Assembly (NCBI RefSeq): GCF_010095445.2
Contig: NZ_WFGV02000008.1
Location: forward strand, 1-64,000
Reading direction: 5' to 3'
DNA length: 64,000 nt
DNA from: Pseudomonas sp. TNT3
GTDB lineage: Bacteria > Pseudomonadota > Gammaproteobacteria > Pseudomonadales > Pseudomonadaceae
The position numbers and the translations under genes were made by a program. The notes under the pieces are model-generated. The model worked only from the letters and a program-made list of their open reading frames with translations, was not told the origin of the DNA and made no database searches. This document shows positions 53,837 through 63,309 of this stretch, one piece after another; position 1 is the stretch's first letter; every line of letters starts with the position of its first letter.

Positions 53837-54463
53837 ATGTCAGCCGTTCGCAGCAAGATTTGCGGGATTACCCGCATAGAAGATGCGTTGGCAGCGGTAG
53901 AGGCCGGGGCAGATGCGATCGGATTCGTCTTCTATGCAAAAAGCCCGCGTGCCGTGACGTTTCAGCAAGCGCGGGACATTATCAAGGCGCTGCCGCCGTT
54001 CGTGACCACCGTGGGATTGTTCGTCAACGCCAGCCGTTGCGAGTTGGGCGAACTGCTCGACGCCGTGCCGCTGGATCTGTTGCAGTTCCATGGTGATGAA
54101 ACGGCGGCGGATTGTGAAGGCTGGCACCGTCCGTATATCAAGGCGCTGCGGGTCAAGGCCGGTGACGACATTGCGGCCGCTTGCGATGCCTTTCCAAGTG
54201 CCAGCGGTATCCTGCTGGATGCCTACGTCGAGGGCGTGCCTGGGGGAACCGGGGAAGCGTTCGACTGGTCTCTGATACCTCAAGGGTTGAGCAAACCGAT
54301 CATTTTGGCGGGTGGCCTGACACCGGACAACGTTGCCGAAGCGATTGCGCGGGTCCGGCCTTACGCGGTCGACGTCAGTGGCGGGGTAGAGGCGAGCAAG
54401 GGAATCAAGGATCACGCAAAGGTTCAGGCGTTCATCAAGGCAGTACGCGGCACGTTGATGTGA
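53837..54463 (+). CDS. trpF: Phosphoribosylanthranilate isomerase
   Basis: A 208-residue TIM-barrel enzyme of tryptophan synthesis. The catalytic Cys is in KICGIT (about 7-12) and Asp in QFHGDE...LLDAY; the phosphate loops are [11 protein letters not shown] and VDVSGGVE. The ATG at 53837 begins the conserved sequence; an upstream in-frame start at 53789 adds non-conserved residues. Confidence 0.96.
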   Translation: MSAVRSKICGITRIEDALAAVEAGADAIGFVFYAKSPRAVTFQQARDIIKALPPFVTTVGLFVNASRCELGELLDAVPLDLLQFHGDETAADCEGWHRPYIKALRVKAGDDIAAACDAFPSASGILLDAYVEGVPGGTGEAFDWSLIPQGLSKPIILAGGLTPDNVAEAIARVRPYAVDVSGGVEASKGIKDHAKVQAFIKAVRGTLM

Positions 54464-54640
54464 CGGCTGGCACACTGCCGCCGTCCACAGGCATGGCTGA
54501 GGGTTTTTGGGTGGTACGCAGGTCACGTTTGCTGATCCGGCCACCCAGTCGATCATCGCCGCACATATGAATTTAGCTCAAGGGCATACGCGGGGCTGCG
54601 AACCAAAGTGTTCGAGCCGCCGGTACTGGAGAAAGAAAGC

Positions 54641-55561
54641 ATGAGCAACTGGTTAGTAGACAAACTGATCCCTTCGATCATGCGTTCCGAGGTCAAGAAG
54701 AGCTCGGTGCCTGAAGGTCTGTGGCACAAATGCCCGTCTTGCGAGGCTGTGCTGTATCGTCCGGAGCTGGAAAAGACCCTGGACGTTTGCCCCAAGTGCA
54801 ATCACCACATGCGTATCGGCGCCCGCGCCCGTATCGACATTTTCCTCGACGCTGAAGGCCGTGCCGAACTGGGCGCTGAGCTTGAGCCCGTCGACCGTCT
54901 GAAATTCCGTGACGGCAAGAAGTACAAGGATCGCCTGACCGCCGCACAGAAAGCGACCGGCGAAAAAGATGCCCTGATCTCCATGAGCGGTACGCTGCTG
55001 GGCATGCCGGTCGTGGTGTCGGCTTTCGAATTCTCCTTCATGGGCGGTTCGATGGGTGCCATCGTCGGTGAGCGCTTTGTACGCGCTGCCAACTACGCAC
55101 TGGAAAACAAATGCCCGATGATCTGCTTCGCGGCTTCCGGCGGCGCGCGGATGCAAGAAGCCTTGATCTCCCTGATGCAAATGGCCAAGACCTCCGCGGT
55201 GCTGGCGCGTCTGCGTGAAGAAGGCATTCCGTTCATCTCGGTACTGACTGACCCTGTCTACGGCGGCGTTTCCGCCAGTCTGGCGATGCTGGGCGATGTG
55301 ATCGTCGGCGAACCGAAAGCCCTGATCGGCTTTGCCGGTCCGCGCGTCATCGAACAGACCGTGCGTGAAAAATTGCCGGAAGGCTTCCAGCGCAGCGAAT
55401 TCCTGCTCGAACACGGCGCGATCGACATGATCATTCACCGTCAGGAGCTGCGTCCGCGTCTGGGCAACCTGCTGGCACAGATGATGGGCCTGCCGACGCC
55501 TAAATTCGTCGCCGCACCTATCGAGCCAATCGTGGTTCCGCCGGTGCCTGCCAACATATGA
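54641..55561 (+). CDS. accD: Acetyl-CoA carboxylase carboxyltransferase, beta subunit
   Basis: A 306-residue subunit that, with AccA, transfers CO2 from biotin-BCCP to acetyl-CoA to start fatty-acid synthesis. The N-terminal zinc finger is Cys31, Cys34, Cys50 and Cys53. The crotonase-like core has [12 protein letters not shown] and [20 protein letters not shown] precedes the ATG. The stop overlaps the folC start (ATGA). Confidence 0.98.
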   Translation: MSNWLVDKLIPSIMRSEVKKSSVPEGLWHKCPSCEAVLYRPELEKTLDVCPKCNHHMRIGARARIDIFLDAEGRAELGAELEPVDRLKFRDGKKYKDRLTAAQKATGEKDALISMSGTLLGMPVVVSAFEFSFMGGSMGAIVGERFVRAANYALENKCPMICFAASGGARMQEALISLMQMAKTSAVLARLREEGIPFISVLTDPVYGGVSASLAMLGDVIVGEPKALIGFAGPRVIEQTVREKLPEGFQRSEFLLEHGAIDMIIHRQELRPRLGNLLAQMMGLPTPKFVAAPIEPIVVPPVPANI

Positions 55562-56865
55562 CCCAACGTACCCTTGGCGAGTGGCTCGCCTACCTTGAGC
55601 AGTTGCACCCTTCGGCCATCGACATGGGCCTGGAGCGCTCGCAACAGGTAGCGTCCCGCATGGGACTGGGCAAGCCGGCGCCTCGGGTGATTACGGTCAC
55701 CGGCACCAACGGCAAGGGTTCTACCTGCGCATTCGTGGCTTCGTTGCTACGGTCGCAAGGCCTGAACGTCGGTGTCTACAATTCTCCGCACCTGCTGCGT
55801 TATAACGAGCGGGTGCAGGTCAACGGCGTTGAAGCAACCGACGCCGAACTGTGCGAAGCCTTTGCTGCAGTCGAGGCGGGCCGCGGCGAAACTTCCCTGA
55901 CGTACTTCGAAATGGGCACCCTGGCGGCGTTCTGGCTGTTTCAACAGGCCGGGCTTGACGCGGTGGTGCTGGAAGTCGGTCTGGGCGGGCGTCTGGATAC
56001 AGTCAACGTGGTGGATGCCGACATGGCACTGGTCACCAGCATCGGCGTCGATCATGCCGACTATCTGGGTGATACCCGGGAATCCGTGGCGTACGAAAAA
56101 GCCGGAATCTTCCGCCAGGGCGCGCCTGCGCTTTGCGGCGATCTGAATCCTCCACAACCTTTGCTTGATAAGGCGCGCGAGCTGGCTTGTCCGTTTTTCC
56201 TGCGCGGGCGTGATTTTGATCTGGGTGTGACCGATCATCACTGGCAATGGCGCGGTGTCGACGCTCAAGGGCAGGTGATTGAGCTGCGTGATCTGCCATT
56301 GCTTGACCTGCCGATGGAAAACGCCGCGCTGGCGCTGCAGGCTTATCTGCTGATGGACCTGCCGTGGGTGGACGCACAGATTGTCGATGCCCTGAAGGCT
56401 ACGCGGGTGGTAGGGCGTCTTGATCGCCGTCAGTTCGATTGGCAAGGCAAGCGCCTGAGCCTGTTGCTGGACGTGGGGCATAATCCTCATGCGGCCGAGT
56501 ACCTGGCTCGTCGACTGGCCAGTCGGCCACCGGCAGGCAAGCGTCTGGCCGTGTTCGGATTGCTGGCGGACAAGGATCTCGATGGTGTTGTGGGCGAGTT
56601 GAATGCTAGTGTCCAGCACTGGGCGGTTGCGCCGCTAAATTCGCCCCGGTCACGGCCAGTTGCCGATTTGAACGGGGTGTTGCAGAACCTTGGCGCATCG
56701 GTAACGTCCTATGACAGCGTGGCTGCAGCCCTCGATGGGCAGTGTGCATTGGCTACGAGCGACGACGAGATTCTGTTGTTCGGATCATTTTATTGTGTCG
56801 CCGAGGCCCTTGAATGGTTGGCCCGGCGCTCCACGGAGGAAGCGGCAAATGGCATTGCTGGATAA
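55558..56865 (+). CDS. folC: Dihydrofolate synthase / folylpolyglutamate synthase
   Basis: A 435-residue Mur-ligase-type enzyme that adds glutamate to dihydropteroate and folates using ATP. The P-loop is GTNGKGST (49-56), followed by the omega-loop region [13 protein letters not shown] and the central domain motif EVGLGGRLD. The C-terminal domain has [13 protein letters not shown]. Coupled to accD by a 4-nt overlap and to the next gene by a 17-nt overlap. Confidence 0.97.
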   Translation: MTQRTLGEWLAYLEQLHPSAIDMGLERSQQVASRMGLGKPAPRVITVTGTNGKGSTCAFVASLLRSQGLNVGVYNSPHLLRYNERVQVNGVEATDAELCEAFAAVEAGRGETSLTYFEMGTLAAFWLFQQAGLDAVVLEVGLGGRLDTVNVVDADMALVTSIGVDHADYLGDTRESVAYEKAGIFRQGAPALCGDLNPPQPLLDKARELACPFFLRGRDFDLGVTDHHWQWRGVDAQGQVIELRDLPLLDLPMENAALALQAYLLMDLPWVDAQIVDALKATRVVGRLDRRQFDWQGKRLSLLLDVGHNPHAAEYLARRLASRPPAGKRLAVFGLLADKDLDGVVGELNASVQHWAVAPLNSPRSRPVADLNGVLQNLGASVTSYDSVAAALDGQCALATSDDEILLFGSFYCVAEALEWLARRSTEEAANGIAG

Positions 56866-57514
56866 AGCCTACAAACAGCGGATGGTCGGTGCCTTGGTTC
56901 TAGTGGCACTGGCGGTGATTTTCCTGCCGATGCTGTTTTCGCGTCAGGATGAACAACGCCAGGTGACCGTTGAGGCGCCCGCCGCACCGCAAGCACCTTC
57001 GATGCCGCAAGTGCAGGTCGAGCCCGTGGTCGTGCCCGAGCCGCAGACGCTTGCGCAAGAGCCGGTACCGAGCGATGAGGAAATCGCCCAGCAGGAAGAG
57101 CCTTCGATGCCTATCGCTCCGACTGCCCCTGTCGCGCCTGCACCTGCTGCCAAACCCGTCGCGCCGGCGCCTGTACCAGCGATGGCGGCCAAGCCAAGCA
57201 CGCCGCCTGCCCAGCCAATCACCGCGGCCCCTGGCAAACCCGATACCACGCAAAGTCGCGTGGATGCCAATGGCCTGTCGGTCAGTTGGTCGGTGCAACT
57301 GGCCAGCCTGTCGAACCGTGCCAGCGCTGAAAGCCTGCAGAAATCCTTGCGCAGCCAAGGCTACAACGCCTACATCCGCACAGCGGACGGCAAGAACCGG
57401 GTATTCGTCGGGCCGCTCATTGAGCGCGCAGAAGCCGACCGTTTGCGCGACTTGCTAAGCCGCCAGCAGAACCTCAAGGGTTTTGTAGTGCGCTTCCAGC
57501 CCGAGCGCGGCTAA
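56849..57514 (+). CDS. SPOR-domain inner-membrane protein (DedD-like)
   Basis: A 221-residue protein with a short cytoplasmic start, one membrane segment (about 13-30, VGALVLVALAVIFLPML), a long Pro/Ala/Val-rich periplasmic linker (about 40-140), and a C-terminal SPOR domain (about 148-220, SWSVQLASLSNRASAESLQ). SPOR domains bind denuded glycan strands at the septum. The place between folC and cvpA is that of E. coli dedD. GGAGGAAG lies upstream of the ATG within folC. Confidence 0.93.
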   Translation: MALLDKAYKQRMVGALVLVALAVIFLPMLFSRQDEQRQVTVEAPAAPQAPSMPQVQVEPVVVPEPQTLAQEPVPSDEEIAQQEEPSMPIAPTAPVAPAPAAKPVAPAPVPAMAAKPSTPPAQPITAAPGKPDTTQSRVDANGLSVSWSVQLASLSNRASAESLQKSLRSQGYNAYIRTADGKNRVFVGPLIERAEADRLRDLLSRQQNLKGFVVRFQPERG

Positions 57515-57525
57515 AACGCGCTTAT

Positions 57526-57664
57526 CCCTGTAGCAACTGGCGCAGCCTGTGTCCGGCTGCGAAGCAGCCGTCAATCACGCTTGCACGGTGTGCCAAATAG
57601 ACCCAATTGCCTGATTTTACGGCTGCTGAGCAGCCGGACTCAGGCTTCGCCAGCTGCTACAGGG
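57526..57664. repeat. REP/BIME-type inverted repeat (gtagcagctg family)
   Basis: Arms ccctgtagcaactggcgcag and its near reverse complement ending cagctgctacaggg. The most diverged member of this family in the window. Confidence 0.8.
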
Positions 57665-57729
57665 GCGAGTGCAGTTTCGATAAGGGTTAAAACTATCACC
57701 CCGATTTGAAATGCACTGACAATCGCAGC

Positions 57730-57758
57730 TTACCGATCAGCATGGGCTCTGCTAAAAT
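57730..57758 (+). promoter_or_regulatory. Promoter of cvpA-purF
   Basis: TTACCG (57730-57735), 17-nt spacer, TAAAAT (57753-57758), 30 nt before the cvpA start. Moderate sigma-70 match. Confidence 0.55.
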
Positions 57759-57788
57759 GCGCCGCCTTATCCGTCTGTAGGCTGCACT

Positions 57789-58349
57789 GTGCCATTTACC
57801 TGGGTTGATTGGGCGATCGTTGCAATAGTCGCCATCTCCGCATTGATCAGTCTGAGCCGCGGCTTCGTCAAAGAAGCATTATCGCTGGTGACCTGGATCA
57901 TCGCAGGAGTCGTCGCCTGGATGTTCGGTGGTTCATTGTCCGAGTACCTCGCCGGATACATAGAAACGCCATCGGCTCGTGTAATCACGGGCTGTGCCAT
58001 CATGTTTGTCGCCACGTTAATCGTAGGCGCAATGATCAATTATCTTATCGGCGAGTTGGTTCGCGTCACCGGGCTATCCGGGACCGACCGATTTCTCGGC
58101 ATGGCCTTCGGCGCAGCGCGTGGCGTGTTGCTGGTGGTCGTGGCGGTCGGGCTGTTGAGCCTGGGGCCGGTACAGCAGGACGGGTGGTGGAAAGAATCAC
58201 AGCTCGTGCCAAAGTTTCTATTGGTCGCAGACTGGTCCAAAAACCTGATTCTCGGGTGGAGCAGTCAGTGGCTTGCCAGCGGTATCAGCGTACCCGCTGA
58301 GATACCGTTCAAGGAGCACCTCTTGCCGACGGCCAAAACGCCTCAGTGA
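57789..58349 (+). CDS. cvpA: CvpA family membrane protein
   Basis: A 186-residue inner-membrane protein with four hydrophobic segments (WAIVAIVAISALISLSRGF; ALSLVTWIIAGVVAWMF; ITGCAIMFVATLIVGAMI; LLVVVAVGLLSLG, in parts). The N-terminal SRGFVKEAL is the CvpA signature. It is needed for colicin V production in E. coli and is usually cotranscribed with purF, as here. It starts with GTG at 57789. Confidence 0.94.
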   Translation: MPFTWVDWAIVAIVAISALISLSRGFVKEALSLVTWIIAGVVAWMFGGSLSEYLAGYIETPSARVITGCAIMFVATLIVGAMINYLIGELVRVTGLSGTDRFLGMAFGAARGVLLVVVAVGLLSLGPVQQDGWWKESQLVPKFLLVADWSKNLILGWSSQWLASGISVPAEIPFKEHLLPTAKTPQ

Positions 58350-58390
58350 GTGTTGTTCAGTTCAGATCCATTAAGTAGGGGTTGCGTCGC

Positions 58391-59896
58391 ATGTGTGGCA
58401 TCGTCGGTATCGTCGGTAAGTCGAACGTCAATCAGGCGCTGTATGACGCGCTAACCGTGCTCCAGCACCGCGGCCAGGACGCTGCCGGTATCGTGACCAG
58501 CCATGACGGCCGGTTATTCCTGCGCAAGGATAATGGCCTGGTACGTGACGTGTTCCATCAGCGTCACATGCAGCGCCTCGTCGGGCACATGGGCATTGGC
58601 CATGTGCGTTACCCGACCGCAGGCAGCTCGACTTCGGCTGAAGCTCAACCGTTTTACGTCAACTCGCCTTACGGCATCACCCTGGCGCACAACGGTAACC
58701 TGACCAACGTTGAACAGCTGGCCAAGGAGATTTACGAATCTGACCTGCGCCACGTCAACACCAACTCTGATTCGGAAGTACTGCTGAACGTGTTCGCGCA
58801 CGAGCTGGCCCAGCGCGGCAAGCTGCAGCCTACCGAAGAAGACGTATTTGCTGCCGTCACTGACGTGCACAACCGTTGCGTGGGTGGTTACGCGGTCGTT
58901 GCGATGGTGACCGGTTACGGTATCGTCGGTTTCCGCGACCCGCATGGCATCCGCCCGATTGTCTTCGGTCAGCGTCACACCGATGAAGGCGTCGAGTACA
59001 TGATTGCCTCCGAGAGCGTCTCCCTGGACGTGCTCGGTTTCACCCTGATTCGCGACCTCGCGCCGGGCGAAGCGGTCTACATCACGGAAGACGGCAAGCT
59101 GCACACCCGTCAGTGCGCAAACAACCCGTCCCTGACTCCGTGCATCTTCGAACACGTTTACCTGGCGCGTCCGGACTCGATCATCGACGGCGTGTCGGTC
59201 TACAAGGCCCGTCTGCGTATGGGTGAGAAACTTGCCGAGAAGATCCTGCGCGAGCGTCCGGAACACGACATCGACGTGGTCATCCCGATCCCTGACACCA
59301 GCCGCACCGCAGCGCTCGAGCTGGCGAACCACTTGGGCGTCAAGTTCCGCGAAGGCTTCGTGAAGAACCGCTACATCGGCCGGACTTTCATCATGCCTGG
59401 CCAGGCTGCACGAAAAAAATCCGTACGCCAGAAGCTCAATGCCATCGAGCTGGAGTTTCGCGGCAAGAACGTGATGCTGGTGGACGACTCGATCGTACGC
59501 GGCACCACGTGCAAGCAGATCATCCAGATGGCTCGCGAAGCGGGCGCCAAGAACGTTTACTTCTGCTCCGCGGCACCGGCCGTTCGCTACCCGAACGTCT
59601 ACGGCATCGACATGCCGAGCGCTCACGAGCTGATCGCACACAACCGTTCGACCCAGGACGTGGCGGATCTGATCGGCGCTGACTGGCTGATCTATCAGGA
59701 CCTGCCTGACTTGATCGAAGCAGTCGGTGGCGGCAAGATCAAGATCGAGAAGTTCGATTGCGCAGTGTTCGACGGCCAGTACGTTACCGGCGACGTCGAC
59801 GAGGCTTACCTGAACAAGATCGAGCAGGCTCGCAATGATGCCTCCAAGGTCAAGACGCAGGCAGTCAGTGCGATCATTGATCTGTATAACAACTGA
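58391..59896 (+). CDS. purF: Amidophosphoribosyltransferase
   Basis: A 501-residue enzyme of purine synthesis that makes 5-phosphoribosylamine from PRPP and glutamine. The N-terminal nucleophile is Cys2 (MCGIVGIVG). The glutaminase residues RGQDAAG and the PRPP loop [14 protein letters not shown] are present. The ATG at 58391 is fixed by the need for Cys2. Follows cvpA by 41 nt and ends in a terminator. Confidence 0.98.
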   Translation: MCGIVGIVGKSNVNQALYDALTVLQHRGQDAAGIVTSHDGRLFLRKDNGLVRDVFHQRHMQRLVGHMGIGHVRYPTAGSSTSAEAQPFYVNSPYGITLAHNGNLTNVEQLAKEIYESDLRHVNTNSDSEVLLNVFAHELAQRGKLQPTEEDVFAAVTDVHNRCVGGYAVVAMVTGYGIVGFRDPHGIRPIVFGQRHTDEGVEYMIASESVSLDVLGFTLIRDLAPGEAVYITEDGKLHTRQCANNPSLTPCIFEHVYLARPDSIIDGVSVYKARLRMGEKLAEKILRERPEHDIDVVIPIPDTSRTAALELANHLGVKFREGFVKNRYIGRTFIMPGQAARKKSVRQKLNAIELEFRGKNVMLVDDSIVRGTTCKQIIQMAREAGAKNVYFCSAAPAVRYPNVYGIDMPSAHELIAHNRSTQDVADLIGADWLIYQDLPDLIEAVGGGKIKIEKFDCAVFDGQYVTGDVDEAYLNKIEQARNDASKVKTQAVSAIIDLYNN

Positions 59897-59902
59897 GTAA
59901 CT

Positions 59903-59926
59903 ACCGGCCCTGAGGGGCCGGTTTTG
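59903..59926 (+). terminator. Terminator of purF
   Basis: accggccc-tgag-gggccggt perfect stem with TTTTG. Confidence 0.9.
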
Positions 59927-59960
59927 TATCTACTAAAAGAGCAAGGCAAGGAGTGACAGC

Positions 59961-61172
59961 ATGAGTCAGGATTGGGATGCCGGTCGGCTGGACAGCGACC
60001 TCGACGGCGTAGCGTTCGATACCCTGGCCGTACGCGCCGGTCAGCACCGTACGCCAGAAGGCGAACACGGTGATCCGATGTTCTTTACTTCCAGTTACGT
60101 GTTCCGCACCGCTGCCGATGCCGCGGCACGCTTTGCCGGGGAAGTCCCGGGCAACGTTTACTCGCGCTACACCAATCCGACCGTGCGTGCGTTCGAAGAG
60201 CGTATTGCCGCGCTGGAAAGCGCCGAGCAGGCCGTCGCCACCGCAACCGGCATGGCTGCGATCATGGCGGTGGTGATGAGCTTGTGCAGCGCCGGCGACC
60301 ATGTATTGGTGTCTCGCAGCGTGTTTGGCTCGACCATCAGCCTGTTCGAAAAGTACTTCAAGCGCTTCGGTATCGAAGTCGATTACGTTCCCTTGGCAGA
60401 TTTGTCCGGTTGGGATGCGGCGATCAAGGCCAACACTAAACTGCTGTTCGTCGAGTCTCCCTCCAATCCGCTGGCCGAACTGGTGGACATCGCTGCGTTA
60501 TCGGAAATCGCTCACGCCAAAGGCGCGATGCTGGTGGTCGACAACTGCTTCTGCACCCCGGCATTGCAGCAGCCATTGAAACTCGGCGCAGACATCGTCG
60601 TGCACTCGGCAACCAAGTTCATCGACGGCCAGGGTCGTTGCATGGGCGGTGTCGTGGCCGGACGCAGCGAGCAGATGAAGGAAGTGGTCGGCTTCCTGCG
60701 CACTGCAGGCCCAACCCTGAGTCCGTTCAACGCCTGGATCTTCCTCAAGGGTCTTGAAACCCTGAACCTGCGGATGAAGGCTCACTGCGCCAACGCCCAG
60801 CAACTGGCCGAGTGGCTGGAGCAGCAGGAAGGCATCGAGAAAGTCCATTACGCCGGCCTTAATAGTCATCCTCAGCACGAACTGGCCCAGCGCCAGCAGA
60901 AGGGCTTTGGCGCGGTCGTGAGTTTCGAAGTCAAGGGTGGCAAAGAGGGCGCCTGGCGCTTTATCGATGCGACCCGCCTGATATCCATCACGGCTAACCT
61001 CGGTGACACCAAGACCACCATCACTCACCCAAGCACCACCTCCCACGGTCGTCTGGCGCCGCAGGAGCGGGAAGCGGCGGGTATTCGTGACAGCCTGATC
61101 CGCATCGCGGTCGGCCTCGAAGACGTGACAGACCTGCAAGCCGATCTGGCGCGCGGTCTGGCTGCGCTGTGA
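59961..61172 (+). CDS. metZ: O-succinylhomoserine sulfhydrylase
   Basis: A 403-residue PLP enzyme that forms homocysteine directly from O-succinylhomoserine and sulfide in methionine synthesis. Seen: the YSRYTNPTV loop (about 72-80), VESPSNPL, and the PLP-lysine in [12 protein letters not shown] (about 219). AAGGAG lies upstream of the ATG. The location after purF agrees with other Pseudomonas. The stop overlaps the start of the SDR gene (GTGA). Confidence 0.96.
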   Translation: MSQDWDAGRLDSDLDGVAFDTLAVRAGQHRTPEGEHGDPMFFTSSYVFRTAADAAARFAGEVPGNVYSRYTNPTVRAFEERIAALESAEQAVATATGMAAIMAVVMSLCSAGDHVLVSRSVFGSTISLFEKYFKRFGIEVDYVPLADLSGWDAAIKANTKLLFVESPSNPLAELVDIAALSEIAHAKGAMLVVDNCFCTPALQQPLKLGADIVVHSATKFIDGQGRCMGGVVAGRSEQMKEVVGFLRTAGPTLSPFNAWIFLKGLETLNLRMKAHCANAQQLAEWLEQQEGIEKVHYAGLNSHPQHELAQRQQKGFGAVVSFEVKGGKEGAWRFIDATRLISITANLGDTKTTITHPSTTSHGRLAPQEREAAGIRDSLIRIAVGLEDVTDLQADLARGLAAL

Positions 61173-61945
61173 TCGAATTGTCGACGCCGGGTACTGGCAC
61201 CAATGGCCGTGTCGCGATGGTCACGGGTGCTGCGCGGGGCATCGGTCTGGGGATATCGGCCTGGCTGGTCAGCGAAGGCTGGCAAGTCGTGCTGACCGAC
61301 CTGGATCGGGTCCGCGGTTCGAAAGTGGCCAAGGTGCTGGGCGAAAACGCCTGGTTCATCGCCATGGACGTGTCCAACGAAGGTCAGGTGGCATTGGGTG
61401 TAGCCGAGGTGTTGGGACAGTTCGGCCGACTTGATGCGCTGGTGTGCAATGCGGCCATTGCCGATCCGCACAACATCACGCTGGAAAGCCTCGATCTGTC
61501 TTACTGGAATCGGGTGCTGGCGGTGAACCTCAGCGGGCCGATGCTGTTGGCAAAGCATTGCGCGCCTTACCTGCGAGCTCACAGCGGGGCTATCGTCAAT
61601 CTGGCCTCGACCCGCGCCGGGCAGTCGGAACCTGACACTGAGGCGTACGCGGCGAGCAAGGGAGGGCTGTTGGCCCTGACTCATGCGCTGGCAATCAGCC
61701 TTGGGCCGGAGATTCGCGTTAATGCCGTCAGTCCGGGATGGATCGATACGCGTGATCCGTCTGCCCGTCGCGCCGAACCTCTTACCGATGCCGACCATGC
61801 CCAGCACCCGGCGGGCAGGGTAGGGACGGTCGAGGACGTGGCGGCGATGGTGGCATGGCTGCTGTCGCGCAATGCAGGGTTCGTCACGGGCCAGGAGTTC
61901 GTGGTGGATGGCGGGATGACCAAGAAGATGATTTACAGCGAGTGA
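61169..61945 (+). CDS. Short-chain dehydrogenase/reductase
   Basis: A 258-residue NAD(P) oxidoreductase. The cofactor loop is [10 protein letters not shown] (19-28), the structural motif is CNAA, and the catalytic set is Asn, Ser (NLASTRAG) and Tyr-x3-Lys (YAASK, about 160-164). Begins with GTG overlapping the metZ stop, so it is translationally coupled. Substrate unknown. The tight link to metZ hints at a sulfur-amino-acid or related aldehyde, but this is only context. Confidence 0.92.
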   Translation: MIELSTPGTGTNGRVAMVTGAARGIGLGISAWLVSEGWQVVLTDLDRVRGSKVAKVLGENAWFIAMDVSNEGQVALGVAEVLGQFGRLDALVCNAAIADPHNITLESLDLSYWNRVLAVNLSGPMLLAKHCAPYLRAHSGAIVNLASTRAGQSEPDTEAYAASKGGLLALTHALAISLGPEIRVNAVSPGWIDTRDPSARRAEPLTDADHAQHPAGRVGTVEDVAAMVAWLLSRNAGFVTGQEFVVDGGMTKKMIYSE

Positions 61946-61980
61946 CAGGCTGAAGCATCGATGGTGGCTGTTCTTCTGTT

Positions 61981-62045
61981 ATCGCGAGCAGGCTCACTCC
62001 CACAGGTGCAACGCAGACTATTGTGGGAGTGAGCCTGCTCGCGAT
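61981..62045. repeat. REP-type inverted repeat (gtgagcctgctcgcgat family)
   Basis: Arms atcgcgagcaggctcactcc and the exact reverse complement, with a short loop of about 18 bp. The most compact member of the family here. Confidence 0.88.
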
Positions 62046-62120
62046 GACGGTCTGGCCGTCACCACTGTCACCAGCCACCGACACGATTTTGTCTTTTTCA
62101 GAAAAACTTCAATCCTGCTA

Positions 62121-62149
62121 TTGACTTAGGTTCGCTACCTGCGTAAATT
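62121..62149 (+). promoter_or_regulatory. Promoter of the tRNA-Val/Asp array
   Basis: TTGACT (62121-62126), 17-nt spacer, TAAATT (62144-62149), and a GC-rich discriminator (cgcggcctcg). Confidence 0.75.
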
Positions 62150-62172
62150 TCGCGGCCTCGGAGATGCAAACC

Positions 62173-62248
62173 GGGTGATTAGCTCAGCTGGGAGAGCGTC
62201 TGCCTTACAAGCAGAATGTCGGCGGTTCGATCCCGTCATCACCCACCA
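62173..62248 (+). tRNA. tRNA-Val (anticodon TAC)
   Basis: A 76-nt gene with encoded CCA. The acceptor is GGGTGAT/ATCACCC and the anticodon loop is CTTACAA. Confidence 0.97.
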
Positions 62249-62303
62249 CTTCCGAGAGTCTTGCGAAAGCAAGATGGAAGCTTTTAAAAGCCTCCACCGA
62301 CGC

Positions 62304-62380
62304 GCAGCGGTAGTTCAGTCGGTTAGAATACCGGCCTGTCACGCCGGGGGTCGCGGGTTCGAGTCCCGTCCGCTGCGCCA
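62304..62380 (+). tRNA. tRNA-Asp (anticodon GTC), copy 1
   Basis: A 77-nt gene with encoded CCA. The acceptor is GCAGCGG/CCGCTGC and the anticodon loop is CTGTCAC. Identical to copy 2. Confidence 0.97.
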
Positions 62381-62472
62381 TATTTCCGAAGCAGGTTTTA
62401 CCTGGTTCGAGATTGATAAGCCTCGAAGCTTTCAGTCAGACGAGTTACTTGGACGCAAGTCCAAAGCGATAC

Positions 62473-62549
62473 GCAGCGGTAGTTCAGTCGGTTAGAATAC
62501 CGGCCTGTCACGCCGGGGGTCGCGGGTTCGAGTCCCGTCCGCTGCGCCA
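62473..62549 (+). tRNA. tRNA-Asp (anticodon GTC), copy 2
   Basis: A 77-nt gene identical to copy 1, last in the array. Confidence 0.97.
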
Positions 62550-62625
62550 TATCTGCTACAAGGCCCACTGAACGCCTTGGAGCTACGAAGAAAAGCCTCA
62601 GGCTGTCTTCGAGTCGATAGCAAAG

Positions 62626-62653
62626 ACCCTGGTCGAAAGACCGGGGTTTTTTG
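62626..62653 (+). terminator. Terminator of the tRNA-Val/Asp array
   Basis: accctggtc-gaaa-gaccggggt stem (one G-T pair) with a GNRA-like loop and six T residues. Confidence 0.9.
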
Positions 62654-62750
62654 TGTCTGCGATTCAGCGATTTCTCCCTCCCTATCCTCCCCGTCCAGCC
62701 TTTCTGCTCAACTGACACATAAAGCGCTTCCTTCGCACGGCTGACATTAA

Positions 62751-62765
62751 TTAGAATCACTCTCA
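62751..62765. promoter_or_regulatory. Fur-box-like site before the FecI gene
   Basis: TTAGAAT-C-ACTCTCA matches the 7-1-7 Fur consensus TGATAAT-N-ATTATCA at 11 of 14 positions. It lies 35 nt upstream of the start codon. Iron repression of the FecI/FecR pair is therefore likely. Confidence 0.6.
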
Positions 62766-62799
62766 TTAACGATAACTCGTTGGCACAGGGCTTCTTGAG

Positions 62800-63309
62800 A
62801 TGAGTGATGCAGTAATGCCAGAGGAGCAATCTTTCAACGACCTCTACCGCGATCATCGTGGTTGGCTGGAAGGCTGGTTGAGGCGGCGCATGAGCAATGG
62901 CCATGATGCGGCGGACCTCAGCCAGGACACCTTCGTACGCTTACTCGCCAGCTCTCAGAGCATTGCTGATCTGCAAGAACCCCGTGCCTATCTGGCGACT
63001 GTCGGCAAGCGGCTCCTGACCAATTTCTACAAGCGTCGCAGCCTCGAACAGGCCTACCTCAATGCGCTGGCCTTCTTGCCGGAAGATTGTGTCCCATCTC
63101 CTGAACAGCGCTGGATCCTCCTGGAAACCCTGCAAGCCCTCGATGAATTGCTCGATGGACTGCCAAGACCGGTGCGCAGGGCGTTTCTGTGGAGTCAATT
63201 GGAAGGTTTGACGTATCAGGACATCGCCGAGCGCCTGGGCGTCTCGGAGCGCACGATCAAGCGCTACATGGCCCAGGCTTATGAACATTGCCTGCTGGTG
63301 ATGCTGTGA
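62800..63309 (+). CDS. fecI: FecI-type ECF sigma factor
   Basis: A 169-residue extracytoplasmic-function sigma factor. Region 2 spans about 10-75 (DLYRDHRGWLEGWLRRRM; DLSQDTFVRLL, in parts) and region 4 about 110-165 (LDGLPRPVRRAFLWSQLEG; ERTIKRYMAQAYEHCL, in parts). The subtype with SERTIKRYM is that of iron-siderophore signalling sigma factors. It would drive transcription of a TonB receptor gene when a ferric siderophore is sensed. That receptor is expected just beyond the right edge, after fecR. Fur-like site upstream. Confidence 0.93.
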   Translation: MSDAVMPEEQSFNDLYRDHRGWLEGWLRRRMSNGHDAADLSQDTFVRLLASSQSIADLQEPRAYLATVGKRLLTNFYKRRSLEQAYLNALAFLPEDCVPSPEQRWILLETLQALDELLDGLPRPVRRAFLWSQLEGLTYQDIAERLGVSERTIKRYMAQAYEHCLLVML